Shown here: positions 21,993 through 33,931 of the stretch, in pieces
Layout of the letters: the number at the start of each line of letters is the position of its first letter
Position numbering within the stretch: position 1 is the stretch's first letter
Assembly: GCA_920105625.2 (NCBI GenBank)
Contig: OV050030.1
Coordinates: forward strand, 88,755,652 to 88,819,651
DNA length: 64,000 bases
From: Clusia tigrina
Taxonomy: Eukaryota > Arthropoda > Insecta > Diptera > Clusiidae
Direction of reading: 5' to 3'
The notes under the pieces: generated by a model
Seen by the model: the letters and a program-made list of their open reading frames with translations, nothing else
Databases searched by the model: none
Told to the model about the DNA's origin: nothing
Made by a program: the position numbers and the translations under genes

Positions 21993-23330
21993 CTACCTTA
22001 GATTAAGATAACTACCTGTGCCGGTATTGTTTCCAGCCAGCCTCAACATCGACCTCCTCGCTTGGTACTGGATATAAATATGAAGAGCAGTGAGATCCAA
22101 GAGTACCTCCATTGATGCCGTTGGACATGTTCGCATAGCTCCCGTAATACATACACATGCAAGTCTTTGTATCTTGCTAAGAGTGTTAGTTACTGTCTGC
22201 TGATTTGTGCAGTTTTCCCAGACTAATGCCCCATAGGTTATCATTTGCTGACAATTGTATATCCATCGCAGGATTTTTGGTGTACAGCCCCAACTTTTGC
22301 CCGCAATAGTTCTACACGTCATGAAAGTTTTGATAGCTTTATAGCTTTTAATTTACTGATAGCTTTTAATTTACTCAGTTTTCCACAGTAATTTTTGGTC
22401 TAAGACGATACCCAAGAATTTTGTTTCTTTCTGAAGTTCTATTTCTATACCGTCTAAACGGATAGGTTTAAGATGCGCCAGTTTATACTTTCTTGTGAAT
22501 GGTACTAACGTTGTTTTTGCAGGATTAATATTCAGCCCAACCTTGGCGCACCATCTCTTCGTTAGTTTAAGTCCTAGCTGAATTCTATCACATAGAGTAT
22601 CCTCAAATTTGCCTCTATAGATGATGACTATGTCGTCCGCATAGCCCTGAAATGACAGACCATTGTTTTCAAGTTATGCTCGTCTACTACTACTATACTG
22701 CACATAAGTGGTGATAGCACACCTTCTTGTGGGCAACCCCGTGTGGTGTTAGCGATTATACTTCCTGTACTAGTTGGAATTTCTACCTTCCTGGTATGAA
22801 GCATATTGCTCATCCAAGAAGCTAGAGTATTGTCAACCCCTCTTCTTGTAAGAGCTTTTCTGATAGCGTCATGTGAAGTATTGTCAAAAGCACCTTCAAT
22901 GTCTAGGAAGGCGCATAGCGCCGTTTGCGTCTTTCCTAAGCTATCCTTCAGTAAGTTCGTCAGTTGGTATAGTGCAGTTTTAGAATGCCCTGCTCTATAT
23001 GCATGCTAACAGGAGTGCAGCGGGTTTCGTATTAAAACCGTGGTCCGGTTGTAGTTGTCTACTACCTTCTCTACAGTTTTTAGAGCAAAGGATGTCAGGC
23101 AGATTGGCCTGAAGGATTTCGGATGGAGGGAGTCCCTCTTACCTACCTTCGGCAAAAATACCACCTTTGCCCTTCTCCAAATCTTAGGAATGTAACCTAG
23201 CGCTATACTCCTTCTTGCTATTCTCGTCAATGGACCTAATAGCTGCTCTATACCCTTCTGGAGTAGGGCAGGAAAAATTCCGTCTACCCCAGGTGATTTC
23301 AATGGTTTAAATGTGTTAACTGCCTAATCC
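21993..23330 (-). pseudogene. LOA-A reverse transcriptase domain
   Basis: In sense: KSPGVDGIFPALLQKG (about 23290), KVVFLPKVGKRD, SFRPICLTSFALKTVEK, then AFLDIEGAFDNT (about 22890), GCPQEGVLSPLM (about 22720; Gly-Gly altered to Glu-Gly) and QGYADDIVII (about 22640). The thumb and connection continue with ITGAMRTCPTASMEVLLDL near 22100. Stops and at least four frame changes break the domain. Confidence 0.87.
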
Positions 23331-23899
23331 TCGGTTCCGTGCAAATTTCGCTTGCTATGACCCATTCATTCCTGCTTATTCTTCCCAGATTTTCAGTATA
23401 TTCTGTCCCTGCTGCCACATATGTGGAAGATCCTGGGAAGTGTGTATCAAGAAGTAATTCTACTCTCTCTTATTCAATTTCGGTGAAGAAACCTTCCTCT
23501 TTTGTAAGGTTGGTGGATGATATACTACGGCCTTTGGCAATCAATTTATAGAGTTTTGAAGCCTCAGTGCTGTGCTCAATGCTTTCGCAAAAATTTCTGA
23601 AACTTGTGCGATTTGCCTCTCTAATCTATTTGTTGTAGAGTGTTAGAGTCCTTCTGTATTCAGTCCAATCCCCGGTAAATTTTGATCTATTAGATAGCCT
23701 ACGAACCTCAGTTCTTAGTTATTTAGATCATTGTTCCACCAAGGTACGTCCTTGGTAGAGCTTACCTTGCATATTGGACAGCTGTCTTCGTATGAATCAA
23801 TAATTGCTTTATTGAGACTTTCTACCGTAGTTTCTAATTGTATTTCGTTTCTGATGCAGTCGCCTAATTCTAGTTGCCTTAGGTTTGCATTCAAATTGC

Positions 23900-24692
23900 T
23901 TAGATATTTTTCCCAGTTTGTTTTCCTCGGATTCCTTAAAGTTCTTTGCGTTTATTGCAAACCCTCTATGTCAAATCGTAGTATCCTATGATCGGACATA
24001 GATGGTTCGTTGGATACTATCCAATTCTTAACAAGAGTAAACCCGCAGGTATTTCCTAAGGTTATGTCTAAGACTTCTTTCCGTACGCTAGTTACGAAAG
24101 TGGGTGTGTTACCCACATTGAGAATTTCTAATTTATTACTAATGAAAAATTCAAGAAGGTACTCACCACGCTTGTTGGTGTCTGTGCTGCCCCATACCTC
24201 GTTATGCGCATTGGCGTCACATCCAAGTATTAGAGGTTTTTCTTCCTTTCACAGTACTCCAGCAGTTTGTAGACAAGCTCGGGTGGGACCCGAGTATCTT
24301 CCCCCGGTAGGTATCCTGATGCAAATACAACTTCACGTGTACACCCGTTGATATTGATCGGGATCTGCACCGCTACAAGATCTCTAGAGAGAATCTCTGG
24401 AAGACATAAGTATTTTATATTTTTCATTAGTACTATGCAGACTCTTGGGTTATCACACCTGATGTCCCATATTACCTGCGTATAAGATGAACCAAACCTC
24501 TGATTTGACCCTGAATACCCAGGGTTCCTGTTCCAGCACTATGCTCACGTAGGACCTGAGTGTTGCTCTAGCGATGACTGCCGAGGCGGCCTTCGTATGA
24601 TGGAGATTAATTTGAGCAACTCTAATGCTGGCCATCTCCGCGTTATTGTTTGTTTTTCTTCTCCTTCGCATCGCACTCCACCAGGGCAGCAT
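23900..24692 (-). pseudogene. LOA-A endonuclease domain
   Basis: In sense: RVAQINLHHTKAAS (about 24600), EQEPWVF, FASGYLPGED (about 24320), ILGCDANAHNEVWGSTDTN (about 24190) and SMSDHRILRFDIEG (about 23980). These are the standard catalytic motifs of the exonuclease-endonuclease-phosphatase fold. Frame changes lie near 24440 and 24240. Confidence 0.85.
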
Positions 24693-25876
24693 CGATATCT
24701 GACATGAGTACTTTGTCGGAGTCTTCTACTTCAGCGGTCAGTTTTAGCGCTGTAAGGTTGATGGCATTAATGTCCTCGCTTTCGACAGCTAGAACGCTGA
24801 CTTCGGCTGCCGGCCTCTCGCTCCTGACCACTTCTTCTGCCACCTCTTTTAGGATCTCCTCTGCGTCGGCTGAGTTTTGCTCAGTTGTGGCCACTGCATC
24901 TGGAGGATGACCTATTACACGTCCTTTGTGTAGATGGACGGGGATCTTGATAAATCTGTAGGCCACTCTACAATCCTTGGCTTTGATCGCTTCAAGCGAT
25001 TGGTCATCAATGCCGATCGTTAACAGCTTGCCGTTCTCCTCGTCCTTGCTACTGCTGCTCGCGGAAGGTATACCGTCATCAGATGTACACCAGGGATAGC
25101 ATCCCAAGTGCACGTCGTCAGCTCTGTCCCCTTCCAACCAGATAGCTTGGGTAACGTCGTCTTCACGCATTCAGCAACCGCATCGGTAGAACAATCGATC
25201 AGGATGAAGCCTGGTCGAAAGTGGATGCCCTCAAATTCAAGTTCAGTTTCAGAACCCTTGAACATTTCATCCATAAATAAATTTTCGAGTTGCCACTGCT
25301 CCTCACGCGAAAGGAAGACCTCCGGGAAGGACTTTGGTATTACAGCCAGCCTAACGCCTTTGGTGATGCTGGCGTAACTGACACCCGCCTTCCTGGTGGC
25401 CGCATATGGTTTCGGTGCAGGTTTTGGCAAACTTCTCTTCATGGCAACCCCTGGTGCAGTATCACAAGCCCTGCTTTTTTTGGCGGAGCTGCCCTCAGCT
25501 GGACTGATTTTAATAGCGCCCCTTTTCCTTACGTCAGATGTGCTCTTAGCGCGATTGAGCACTTTCTGTTTGGCTTCTTCGGGCGTTAAGCCCTCGTTGA
25601 GATAGCGCAGATACCATTTAGTACCCGCCCCACTCAAACCTGTACTTTTCCTGGCAGCGCCGAAGCCGGGAAGCTGCCTCGTCTGTTCGAGGGCTGTGTA
25701 TTTCTGGCCTTGGATGTCGAAGCGCACTCCGCACCCACAGTGGGCCCAGTTGCCGGCCGTGGCGCAGGCGCAGAGTTGTTATCACTGTTACCTTTGCCCT
25801 CCGTCTGTCCTCTCCGGTTAGGAGTTAGAATGTGGCGCTCAGTATTGAGAACATTACGTTCCACCTGATTCGCCAA
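24643..25876 (-). pseudogene. LOA-A ORF1 with DUF4780-like domain
   Basis: ORF1 of this group is an RNA-binding protein. Three overlapping frames cover it: 25876-25634 (basic, Pro/Ser-rich), 25727-25020 (core) and 25170-24643 (acidic tail). The core has LRYLNEGLTPEEAKQKVLNR, then VSYASITKGVRLAVIPKSFP, FEGIHFRPGFILIDC and ELTTCTWDAIPGVHL, which fits DUF4780. The tail is rich in Glu and Asp. Two frameshifts separate the parts. Confidence 0.8.
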
Positions 25877-26070
25877 CTGAGTTGCAGAATGTTGTATCTG
25901 CTAGTTTATTGATTTTATTTAAATCTGTGGAAAGAAGGTTAGCCGTGTCATAGCCCCCAGTAACACGGTAAGCCCATGATTACTCACTGAGGCGGGCAGG
26001 TATCAGTGAGGTGCGACGCTAGAATACAGTATGATAACCCTTAACTGCAAACATCAAGCCGATGGACGCG

Positions 26071-26641
26071 AGTTACGTTAAACGCGGAGAGAACTTCGGT
26101 TCAACGTAGTTTTTATTACGGAGTCTATCTTTAAACTAAACTAACAATTTTAAATTACTTATGCCGAAACCCTTACTCACTTACTTAACATCGATTATTT
26201 GTTATCGCTGCTGTAGGCACAAAAGTATTTTTCCAAAATTATGTAGGAGGGTAGAAAGAGAGGTAAACGTCTATAACTACCAATAAGCAGAGTGCAAAGC
26301 CGTAGCTGAACAAGTGCTAATGCACTGAGAATTGCAGACGTTGCATTTAGGGGTTGTTTATGTCATTGCACTTCAGTTAATTTATGTCATTGTACTGATC
26401 GTATTGACTTTGCTTTTTGGAAGGTTTGTGTCATTGCACTTCAGCTGATTTATATCATTGTACTGATCGTACTGACTTTGCTCTTTGGGAGGTTTGTGTC
26501 GTTGCACTTGAGAATGGTCTCGAATTATAAAATGCATAAACGGCTTTGGTGGTCATTTGTGAGATTCATACTTGATAAGAATGATATCTCAGCCGATGTT
26601 TGGTGTTAGATTTAGGGTTCGCACCAACTGCTGGCGTAACT
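26071..26641 (-). repeat. 3' LTR of the errantivirus
   Basis: Direct partner of 35567-36106. It holds two copies of a roughly 76-bp unit with TGTCATTGCACTTCAG and CTGATCGTA...TGACTTTGCT (26358-26505). About 31 bp near 26505-26535 are absent from the other LTR. Confidence 0.93.
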
Positions 26642-26872
26642 CCTCCCCCTTAGTTTGAGGACAATCCTGAGGCATCATATTTTTTATCTTTACTTGCAGG
26701 TTTTTGTGCTTACAGGTCAACGTTACAATAAATATTATAATGACAATTATAATTATTACTAAAGTGCTTCCAAATGCATATTTTTCGTGCTTGGAATATT
26801 TAATTTCACTGATTTCTTTCAGATTTTGAATTTTTTCTAGAATTAAGTTGTCAAATGTTATCTTTTTATTTG
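26589..26872 (-). pseudogene. Errantivirus env C-terminal membrane anchor
   Basis: The sense frame reads NKKITFDNLILEKI, then KYAFGSTLVIIIIVIIIFIV, a clear transmembrane segment, then a short Lys-rich tail. It ends just inside the 3' LTR. It was parted from the rest of env by LOA-B. The Met at 26879 comes from the inserted sequence and is not a real start. Confidence 0.75.
26642..26652 (-). other. Polypurine tract of the errantivirus
   Basis: On the minus strand TAAGGGGGAGG abuts the 3' LTR start. This is the expected primer for plus-strand DNA. Confidence 0.75.
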
Positions 26873-26884
26873 GATACATAGAGG

Positions 26885-27746
26885 CAAGATAGTAGGCCTC
26901 AAAACACCAAACACACAGGTAATCTATGACGTGGGTGCAGTCAAACTAAGGGCTGCACTTATCATTGATACTAACATTAAATATCTGCCATTTATAGAGT
27001 TTATGAATGGCGACACAGCAGCAGTACTCGTCGAAGTGGATGCAAATGGGAAGAAAATAGAGGCTGTCATAGCCTCAGCTTACTTTCCAGGAGAAACCAA
27101 CGAAGCACCACCACCGAATATCATAGGTCTAGTGAACTACTGTAAGACACACAACAAGACGTTAATCATTGGTTGCGATGCAAATGCGCACAATACAATC
27201 TGGGGCGGTACAGATACAAACACAAGAGGTGAGTCGCTCCTAGAATTTTTACTACAAACTAAAATAGCTATTGCAAACAGGGGCAATAAACCCACCTTTG
27301 AAAATGCCATACGACAAGAGGTTCTTGACTTAACACTCATAACAAATAATCCACTTGATATGATCACGAACTGGAGAGTCTCTGATGAGGACTCAATGTC
27401 TGATCATAAACATATTCTCTTTGAAATCATGGGGTTAAATAAGAGCGTAATGCTCTATAAAAGCCCTAAATCAACAAACTGGGATAAATACTCAGAGTGC
27501 TTAGAAACTAAGCTAACCAGAAGCATGCTTCACATAAGATCGACAGAGGAATTGGATGCATCAGTTGAAGCTCTGACTGACTCCATTATATCCTCATATC
27601 ACGAATGTTGTCCACTCAAGACAAAAACCTCAACGAAGAGGGTCCCTTGGTGGAACAAAGAACTAGCTAATTTGCGTCAAATAGCAAGGTCTAAATTCAA
27701 TGACGCAAAGAAATACAAAACATGGGACGAATATAAAAATCCCTGA
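26885..27746 (+). pseudogene. LOA-B endonuclease domain, 5'-truncated
   Basis: Motifs in order: VIASAYFPGETNEAP, LIIGCDANAHNTIWGGTDTN (about 27165), NKPTFENAIRQEVLDLTL and SMSDHKHILFEI (catalytic Asp-His). The first catalytic residues are lost by 5' truncation. The frame ends at a stop at 27744-27746 soon after WWNKELANLRQIARSKF, a segment at the start of the linker to RT. Confidence 0.9.
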
Positions 27747-27994
27747 CACTATACAACAAGGAACTGAGGAAATCAAAAAGGAACTCATGGAAAAACTTCT
27801 GTGAAGAACTTAAAGATGTCCCAACGACAGCCAGAATACAAAAATCATTGTCCAAGGGGGTAATTAATTAAATTGGCACTCTAAAGGCACCGGATGGTAC
27901 TTTCACAAACACTTTTAATGATACAATAGAGCTTCTTCTTAAAATTCATTTCCCTGATTGCCGGCCTAACACAACCAGCGACAACGATCATGGG

Positions 27995-29074
27995 GTGTCA
28001 GCGTACAATCGCTACAGGGCAAGAAACTCTACTATCTTCAGAATAGTAAAATTTGAAAGGGTTGAATGGGCAATCAAGTCATTTAAACCCTACAAATCAC
28101 CTGGACCTGATGGTATATTTCCAGCCCTACTTTCAAAAGGGACCAGGAGATTAATACAAATTTTGGTTCAAATCTTTAGATCTACTTTAATATTGGGATA
28201 TGTTCCTAAGGTTTGGCGGGAGGTTAAGGCTATATTCCTACCAAAGGGTGGAAATAAACCCCCCGAATCTCCCAAATCCTACAGGCCAATCAGTCTAACG
28301 TCCTTGATGTTAAAAACCATGGAAAAGATATTGGACTGCTACCTAAGAGAGGAGGTAATCTCTGATACTCCACTACATAAGCTACAATTTGCCTATCAAA
28401 AAGGGAAATCTACAGTCACAGCACTGCACACAATTGTTCGTGATATTGAAAAGGCACTAGGCCTAAAGGAGGTAGCCCTCTGTGCATTCATGGACATTGA
28501 GGGTGCTTTCGACAATGCGAACTTTCAAGCAATAGAACTGGCACTCTCCAACAGGGGAGCAGATCCAGCAATAGTAAAATGGGTAAGCAATATGCTAAAC
28601 CAAAGAATAATCACAGCCTCTTTAGGGCAAGTTAACATGAGTGTTACAGCGGTAAAGGGATGTCCGCAGGGGGGAGTACTATCACCACTGCTATGGTCCA
28701 TACTAGTTAATAACCTAATACAGATCCTTAATAATAAAGGATACAAAACAATTGGATATGCAGATGACATATCTATAATAATCCAAGGCAATCATGAAAG
28801 GACTATTGGAGACCTGATGCAAGATGCCTTAGACACAACATGGGAGTGGTGCAGGAAAGAGGGGCTATCAATCAACCCCACCAAAACCACTATTGTCTCC
28901 TTCACCAGGAAAAGGACATTTGATATCCCAACATTAAAAATAAATGGAATAGAGGTACCCTTACATGAAGAGGTAAAATATCTAGGTATCATCCTGGATA
29001 AAAAACTCACCTGGGAGGCACACCTTAACTCGGTAATAAAAAAAGCCACGAAAAACCTTTGGACTACAAAATAA
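27995..29074 (+). CDS. LOA-B reverse transcriptase, open frame
   Basis: A 359-codon frame holds a complete RT: KSPGPDGIFPALLSKG, KAIFLPKGGNK, SYRPISLTSLMLKTME, FAYQKGKSTVTALH, AFMDIEGAFDNANF (first Asp), GCPQGGVLSPLLWS, IGYADDISIIIQGN (YADD) and YLGIILDKKLTWEAHL. No catalytic residue is missing. A frameshift near 29070 separates it from the following part. The linker upstream (27747-27994) holds stops, including one near 27868. Confidence 0.92.
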   Translation: MSAYNRYRARNSTIFRIVKFERVEWAIKSFKPYKSPGPDGIFPALLSKGTRRLIQILVQIFRSTLILGYVPKVWREVKAIFLPKGGNKPPESPKSYRPISLTSLMLKTMEKILDCYLREEVISDTPLHKLQFAYQKGKSTVTALHTIVRDIEKALGLKEVALCAFMDIEGAFDNANFQAIELALSNRGADPAIVKWVSNMLNQRIITASLGQVNMSVTAVKGCPQGGVLSPLLWSILVNNLIQILNNKGYKTIGYADDISIIIQGNHERTIGDLMQDALDTTWEWCRKEGLSINPTKTTIVSFTRKRTFDIPTLKINGIEVPLHEEVKYLGIILDKKLTWEAHLNSVIKKATKNLWTTK

Positions 29075-29131
29075 CTTCTGGGAAAATCCTGGAGTCTGAG
29101 CCCCAAAATTACCTTATGGATATACACCCAA

Positions 29132-30372
29132 ATGGTTAAACCTAACATACTATATGGGGCATTGGTATGGTGGGGAAAAACAAAACAAACAACAGCCAAA
29201 TTAAAACTGTGCAAATTACAAAGGCTGGCATGCCTAAGCATCACAGGGGCTATGAGAACTACCCCAACTGCTGGCATGGAAGCGCTGTTAAATTTACCAC
29301 CGCTACACCTAGCAATACAAGAGGAAGCTGCAAAGCAAACACTCTCAATCCATGCAAATGAAAAATTCAAACCAGCAAATCTCACTGGACACCTAGAAAT
29401 TCTAAATTTGGTCAAAGATGCTATGCACATGACCCAGGCAAGTGACCACACAGACTCAGTACTCAATTTCACCAAGAGGTACAATGTCATATTCCCATCA
29501 AGGGAGGAATGGAACGATAGCCCAACATGGCTACACGATGATTCGCAAAAATGGTATACAGATGGATCTAAAACGCTCAAGGGGGTAGGAGCAGGAATAG
29601 TGGGACCTAGAGCACACAAATCAATAACCCTAAGTGCAGATACCACGATTTTCCATGCGGAGCTCTATGCTATAATGGAAACAGTGGAAATCTTATCTAA
29701 AAGAGGACTTAAAGGAGTAAAAATTAAAATACTCTCAGACAGTCAATCAGTCCTCAAAGCTCTTAAAAGCTACACATTTACATCAAAAGTCCTTATAGAG
29801 TGTAACAACGCACTCAACGAACTGGCCATCCACAATCAGGTCTCTCTGGTTTGGGTGCCAGGACACGAAGGACACGAAGGTAACGAAAAGGCAGACCTTT
29901 ATGCCAAAAAAGGGGCTGAAGAATCATTTATTGGACCCACCCCCTTCTTTGGCTTTAAGAAAAACAACATAAAACAAGAGACCAAAAAATAGATCCAACA
30001 TAAAATCAGCGATATTGGAATAGCATTGACGGCCTCGATCACTCCAAAAAATTCCTGAGCTTTGACGATAATAGAGCAAAAATCGCTCTTACCTTAAACA
30101 AAAAATGCCTTAGGTCACTCTCTGGAGTATTAACAGGCCACTTCGCCTGCAACAAACACCTACACAAAATAGGTATATCTAGCACGAGCACTTGCAGATT
30201 CTGCTGTGATGAAGAGGAGTCTGTGGGACACTTAATCACCAACTGTGATGCATTAGGCCACAGGAGACACAGGATCTTAGGTTCCTACATACTAGAAGAT
30301 GAAGACCTTCAAATGCTCTCTCCAAAGGAGCTGGTCCGATTCCTTGATATACTAAGTATACTAAATAATTAA
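29132..30372 (+). pseudogene. LOA-B RNase H and C-terminal CCHC region
   Basis: The frame 29132-29992 has ITGAMRTTPTAGMEALLNL (connection), WYTDGSKTLKG, FHAELYAIMETVEIL, KILSDSQSVLKAL and LVWVPGHEGHEGNEKADLY; all RNase H acidic residues are visible. HEGHEGN looks like a small in-frame duplication. After a stop at 29990-29992 another frame continues with KKFLSFDDNRAKIAL and ends with CRFCCDEEESVGHLITNC and ILSILNN at 30372. Confidence 0.9.
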
Positions 30373-30510
30373 GTACGAAGGGGCGCACAATAGATCAAGT
30401 TGGTCGCAGTGCATAAAGGCCTTAGCCTAACCCTTACAACCATTACCATTACCATCTTTTTATTTGAATCTTTAAAGCTTTCCAAATAATTTGGTATCGT
30501 GAAACTTTGT

Positions 30511-31677
30511 TTAAACTGTTTGTATTTTATTATTATTTATAATGATTGAACAGTTGTTGAAGTTAAATAAATAATTTCCATATAAAATTAATTTACGTTC
30601 GTCACAAGTATTTGAGAAATTTGCTAAATGTTGGTTTTTTGCTAGTATAATTCCATTATTTAATTCCATAATTTCGGAAATGTTATTAAATATGTGCATG
30701 CAGTTCTTTTTCATTATACAGATTTTACATCTTCTTAAATTTTTAATATATCTGTCTCCAACATAATTGTATATCTGTTTTTCATATTTGACAATTTCTT
30801 GCGGTTCAAACATATATTCTAAATTATGGTTATCTGCTATTGGGTACAGTAATATTCTTTGTAGAATAACAGTATCTTTTGGTATTCTTATAACAAATAT
30901 AATATTTTTATTTTGGTCTAGAATTGTGCTTAATTTTATATTTTGTAACTTATCTAGGTCGATTTTGTATTCCTCTATTTCCTCGTTTGTTAGTAAATTG
31001 CTATGAATAGTGCCAAGTCTAGCAGATGCAATGTTGTCCTGTATATGGTCTATGTTATCTTGTAAAATGTTTATCTTTAATATGAAGTCTATATATAGTG
31101 TTTGTCTGTATAGTGTACTTGATTGACCACTAATGTCATTAAGTTTGTTCTGTATTAGTATTCTGTCTTTATCGATTGCGTTTTTCAATATGGAGAAGGT
31201 TTCGTTGAAGTTTTGGTTAATTTTTATCTGACTGTTAAGGTTTTGTATAGCATTGTGATTGTTTGTATCAATTACGTTAAGGTGTCCTTCTATTTCTTGT
31301 CTGTCTTCATCAGTCATTGTTCCATAAAGCCATTTTTGTGCAGTACCCATAAAATTAAATAGTCCACGTTTTTCTCTGTGTGGAATTAATGTATAAATTT
31401 TGTTTCGGGTGTTATTTAATTGTATTTCTAAAGCAATCGATTTTTCTTGTAGGTTTGATTTTCTTATATTATTTTGTAAGTTGTCGACTATATCTAAGAT
31501 TTCGTATGGATTTATAAAGTGTAGTATTGTATCGTAGTTTTTAACGAGAGCGACGTTGTCTATTGTTAGTTCGGTGTAGCCCAGGTTGGTTTCTATCTTC
31601 TCCATTAGCAGATGGGTGTGGCCTACGTTCGGTGTCCACAGTATCAGGATTAATATTAACATCCATTTTCCCTGCAA
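30511..31677 (-). CDS. env: Errantivirus env-like (F-type) protein, main part
   Basis: Env of errantiviruses is a membrane fusion protein related to baculovirus F proteins. The frame of 388 codons starts with a signal-peptide-like MQGKWMLILILILW. A furin-type site REKR lies at about 31366-31377, followed by a fusion-peptide-like GLFNFMG. The rest is a long helical ectodomain and a Cys-containing region (CKICIMKKNC). The normal C-terminal membrane anchor is not in this frame; it lies beyond the LOA-B insertion at 26589-26872. Part of the region between seems lost or degraded. The frame itself has no internal stop. Confidence 0.8.
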   Translation of the reverse strand: MQGKWMLILILILWTPNVGHTHLLMEKIETNLGYTELTIDNVALVKNYDTILHFINPYEILDIVDNLQNNIRKSNLQEKSIALEIQLNNTRNKIYTLIPHREKRGLFNFMGTAQKWLYGTMTDEDRQEIEGHLNVIDTNNHNAIQNLNSQIKINQNFNETFSILKNAIDKDRILIQNKLNDISGQSSTLYRQTLYIDFILKINILQDNIDHIQDNIASARLGTIHSNLLTNEEIEEYKIDLDKLQNIKLSTILDQNKNIIFVIRIPKDTVILQRILLYPIADNHNLEYMFEPQEIVKYEKQIYNYVGDRYIKNLRRCKICIMKKNCMHIFNNISEIMELNNGIILAKNQHLANFSNTCDERKLILYGNYLFNFNNCSIIINNNKIQTV

Positions 31678-31949
31678 ATTTAGTTACTCTTTTAATATTG
31701 GATGTATGTATATTTCCTAGTGCTTTCTTAGTATATTTTGGTTCTTCATTATGCCTCACACTTTTATAATTTTTGATGTAGCCTTCTGATCTATTTTCTG
31801 ATAAGTGTTCTCTGTTTGTGTTGTGTTTAATTATGTACCTAGTTTTTTCTTTAATGATATTTGTATAAATCTGACTTTTGTCACACTTCCCTTGTTGTAC
31901 ATTAATTGGTTTTTTAAGTTTCTTAAAATGACCCTTTTGTGATCTGAGA

Positions 31950-33026
31950 TCATCTTAGTTTTTCAATAATCGCTCTGTGATTTCTATCTTGAAGGTAATA
32001 TGCGGTGGCGAACTTAGAGAATCTATCGATAAATGTCCAAAAATTAGCTTTTGAGTTTGTGTATACGTCCATATGTACTATTTGGTTAAAGTCTGTTGGA
32101 GTCTCTGTCATTTTAAAATTTTCCTTGATAGGATTTCTATCATATTTTACGCGGTTGCAAGTATCGCAATTGTTTATGTATTTCTGAATCATATTTTTTA
32201 GGTTAGGGTAATATATATATTTTTTGAGGCCTTCATAATTTTCATTAATTCCAGTATGTCCTGTTTCGTATTTGTGGTATTTTTGTATTTGTTTGTAGGT
32301 TTCATCTTCATTGTCCATATCTTTTGCATAGTAGGCACATCTTACGAATTTTAAGTTATTTTCGGAAAGGTCTTTTGATTTTTGTTCAAATGTTTTAAAA
32401 TCGTTGTCAGTTAACTCTGAGTAAACTCCTATTTTTCCCTTTTCTGTGTGGTGCTTTAAAATATGAGATATGTTACGTTGTAGGTCAGCTGCGCTTAAAA
32501 AAATTTTCTTATTGCCATGTTTGATACTAAAGTCCTGTGTTTTGTCATTTGTAAGTATGATTTGTGTTTTAAATCTATTCACTACAGTATCTAATGTTGG
32601 TATATGGTTGTTAGGGTATTGTGTATCTGGATGTTCAATACCAGGTTCTTCACTGTGAACTTCTATTGTGTTGATTTCATTTGTGTCTGCATTAACTCGG
32701 CTTAAAAAATCTGCTACTTTATTATCGCCTCCTTTGATGTAATCCATGTTTATATTGTATTCTCCTAGTTTTAAAAGCCATCTTTGCAATCGAGGACTAA
32801 TGTCTTTGCCTTTTCTTTTAGCATGTAACCATTTTAAGGGTTGGTGGTCTGTTGCCAGTTCAAAACTTACTCCATATATGTATGGTCTGAAGTAATTGGT
32901 AGCCCACACGATTGCTAGTAATTCCTTTTCTGTGGTTGAGTAGTTTCGTTCATGATCGTTTAATGTTCTGCTAGCGTAGCAAATAGGGTGATTATTCTGT
33001 TGAAGTACAGCTCCTATAGCGAACAT
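31950..33026 (-). pseudogene. Errantivirus pol, RNase H and truncated integrase
   Basis: RNase H: AIGAVLQQNNHPICYASRTL, NYSTTEKELLAIVWATNYFR, ELATDHQPLKWL and KVADFLSRVN. The integrase zinc finger has HTGINENYEGLKKYIYYP with CDTCNR. The core starts with HMDVYTNSKANFWTFIDRFSK (first Asp) and ends near AIIEKLR at 31950. The rest of the core, with the second Asp and the Glu, is deleted; sequence resumes in a basic tail with EGYIKNYKSVRH at 31700-31940. Confidence 0.88.
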
Positions 33027-33132
33027 GCTAGCATCGGTAACTACTTTAAATTTAGTTAGTCAGGATATTTTAATATGGGTGCTTCCGTCAATATTAGTTT
33101 TAGTTCTTCAAAGGCGTTTGAGTCGTTTATGT

Positions 33133-33900
33133 TTATTTTGCTGTTTTTTTGAGGTATTGAGTCATTGGTTGAGCTATTTTGGAATAATCTCGTATGAATT
33201 TGCGATAGTAGCCAGTTATTCCCAAAAATGATTTTATTTGTTTTGTTGTTCGAGGCAATCTAAGGTTTAAAATAGTTTCGATTTTCCTTGGATTAGGTTT
33301 GACGCCTTCGGATGTCAGAACGTTTCCCAAATATTCGGTCCTTTTTGAAAAGAATTTGCATTTATCAAATTGAATTTTTAGGTTATGCGAACGTAATTTC
33401 TCGAATATTTTCCTAATACTACTTACATGTTCGCCTATGGTTGTGCTAAACACCAATATGTCGTCCATATATACTACGCAGATCTTGTTTATGAATTCCT
33501 GTAATACCGAACTCATAAGGCGTTGAAAAGTTGATGGGGCATTTTTCAGACCAAACGGCATTCGTACGTACTCATAATGTCCTAAAGGCGTGGAAGAAGC
33601 AGTTTTCTTCCTGTCCTCCTCTTTCACTAAAATTTGGTGGAAGCCTTTTGCCAAGTCAAGGGATGTGAAATACTGAGCCCTGCCTAATTTATCCAAAATG
33701 TGGTCAATGTTGGGAATAGGAAACTTGTCATCGGTTGTTATTTCGTTCAGTTTCCTATAGTCGATCACTATGCGCCATTTTTTTCTTTTCAGAGTAGTCA
33801 GTCTTCTTAGGTACAATCCATAGGGGACTATTATAAGGTGAATTACTTTCCTTTATAATACCTTGTTGGAGCATATCTGCAATTTGAGTAGATATCTCTT
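33133..33900 (-). pseudogene. Errantivirus pol, reverse transcriptase
   Basis: In sense: [30 protein letters not shown] (first Asp), [27 protein letters not shown] (YMDD box near 33465), [17 protein letters not shown] and [18 protein letters not shown]. The domain is nearly whole. A frame change occurs upstream near 33820 and another near 33050-33130 before RNase H. Confidence 0.9.
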
Positions 33901-33931
33901 GCTCGTGGATTTGCGGGTACCTATATATTTT

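Larger units (their letters stand above)
20955..26066 (-). mobile_element. LOA-type non-LTR retrotransposon (LOA-A), main part
   Basis: Minus-strand element with ORF1 of the DUF4780 type, then endonuclease, RT, RNase H and a C-terminal CCHC motif. This is the plan of the LOA/Loner group. Its 5' region is cut at 26066-26070 by the errantivirus, with the CGCG duplication, and resumes at 36107-36520. The 3' end lies near 20955-20975 in an ATAATAATA-type tail. Frameshifts occur in all domains. Confidence 0.85.
26873..30453 (+). mobile_element. LOA-type element (LOA-B), 5'-truncated, inside env
   Basis: Flanked by a 13-bp duplication ATCTTTTTATTTG (26860-26872 and 30454-30466). It starts inside the endonuclease and ends with a short CATTAC repeat (about 30438-30453). 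Domain order is endonuclease, RT, RNase H, CCHC end. It is distinct in sequence from LOA-A but of the same group. Only a handful of lesions are seen, so it is the youngest of the three nested insertions. 5' truncation and target duplication show ordinary target-primed reverse transcription. Confidence 0.93.
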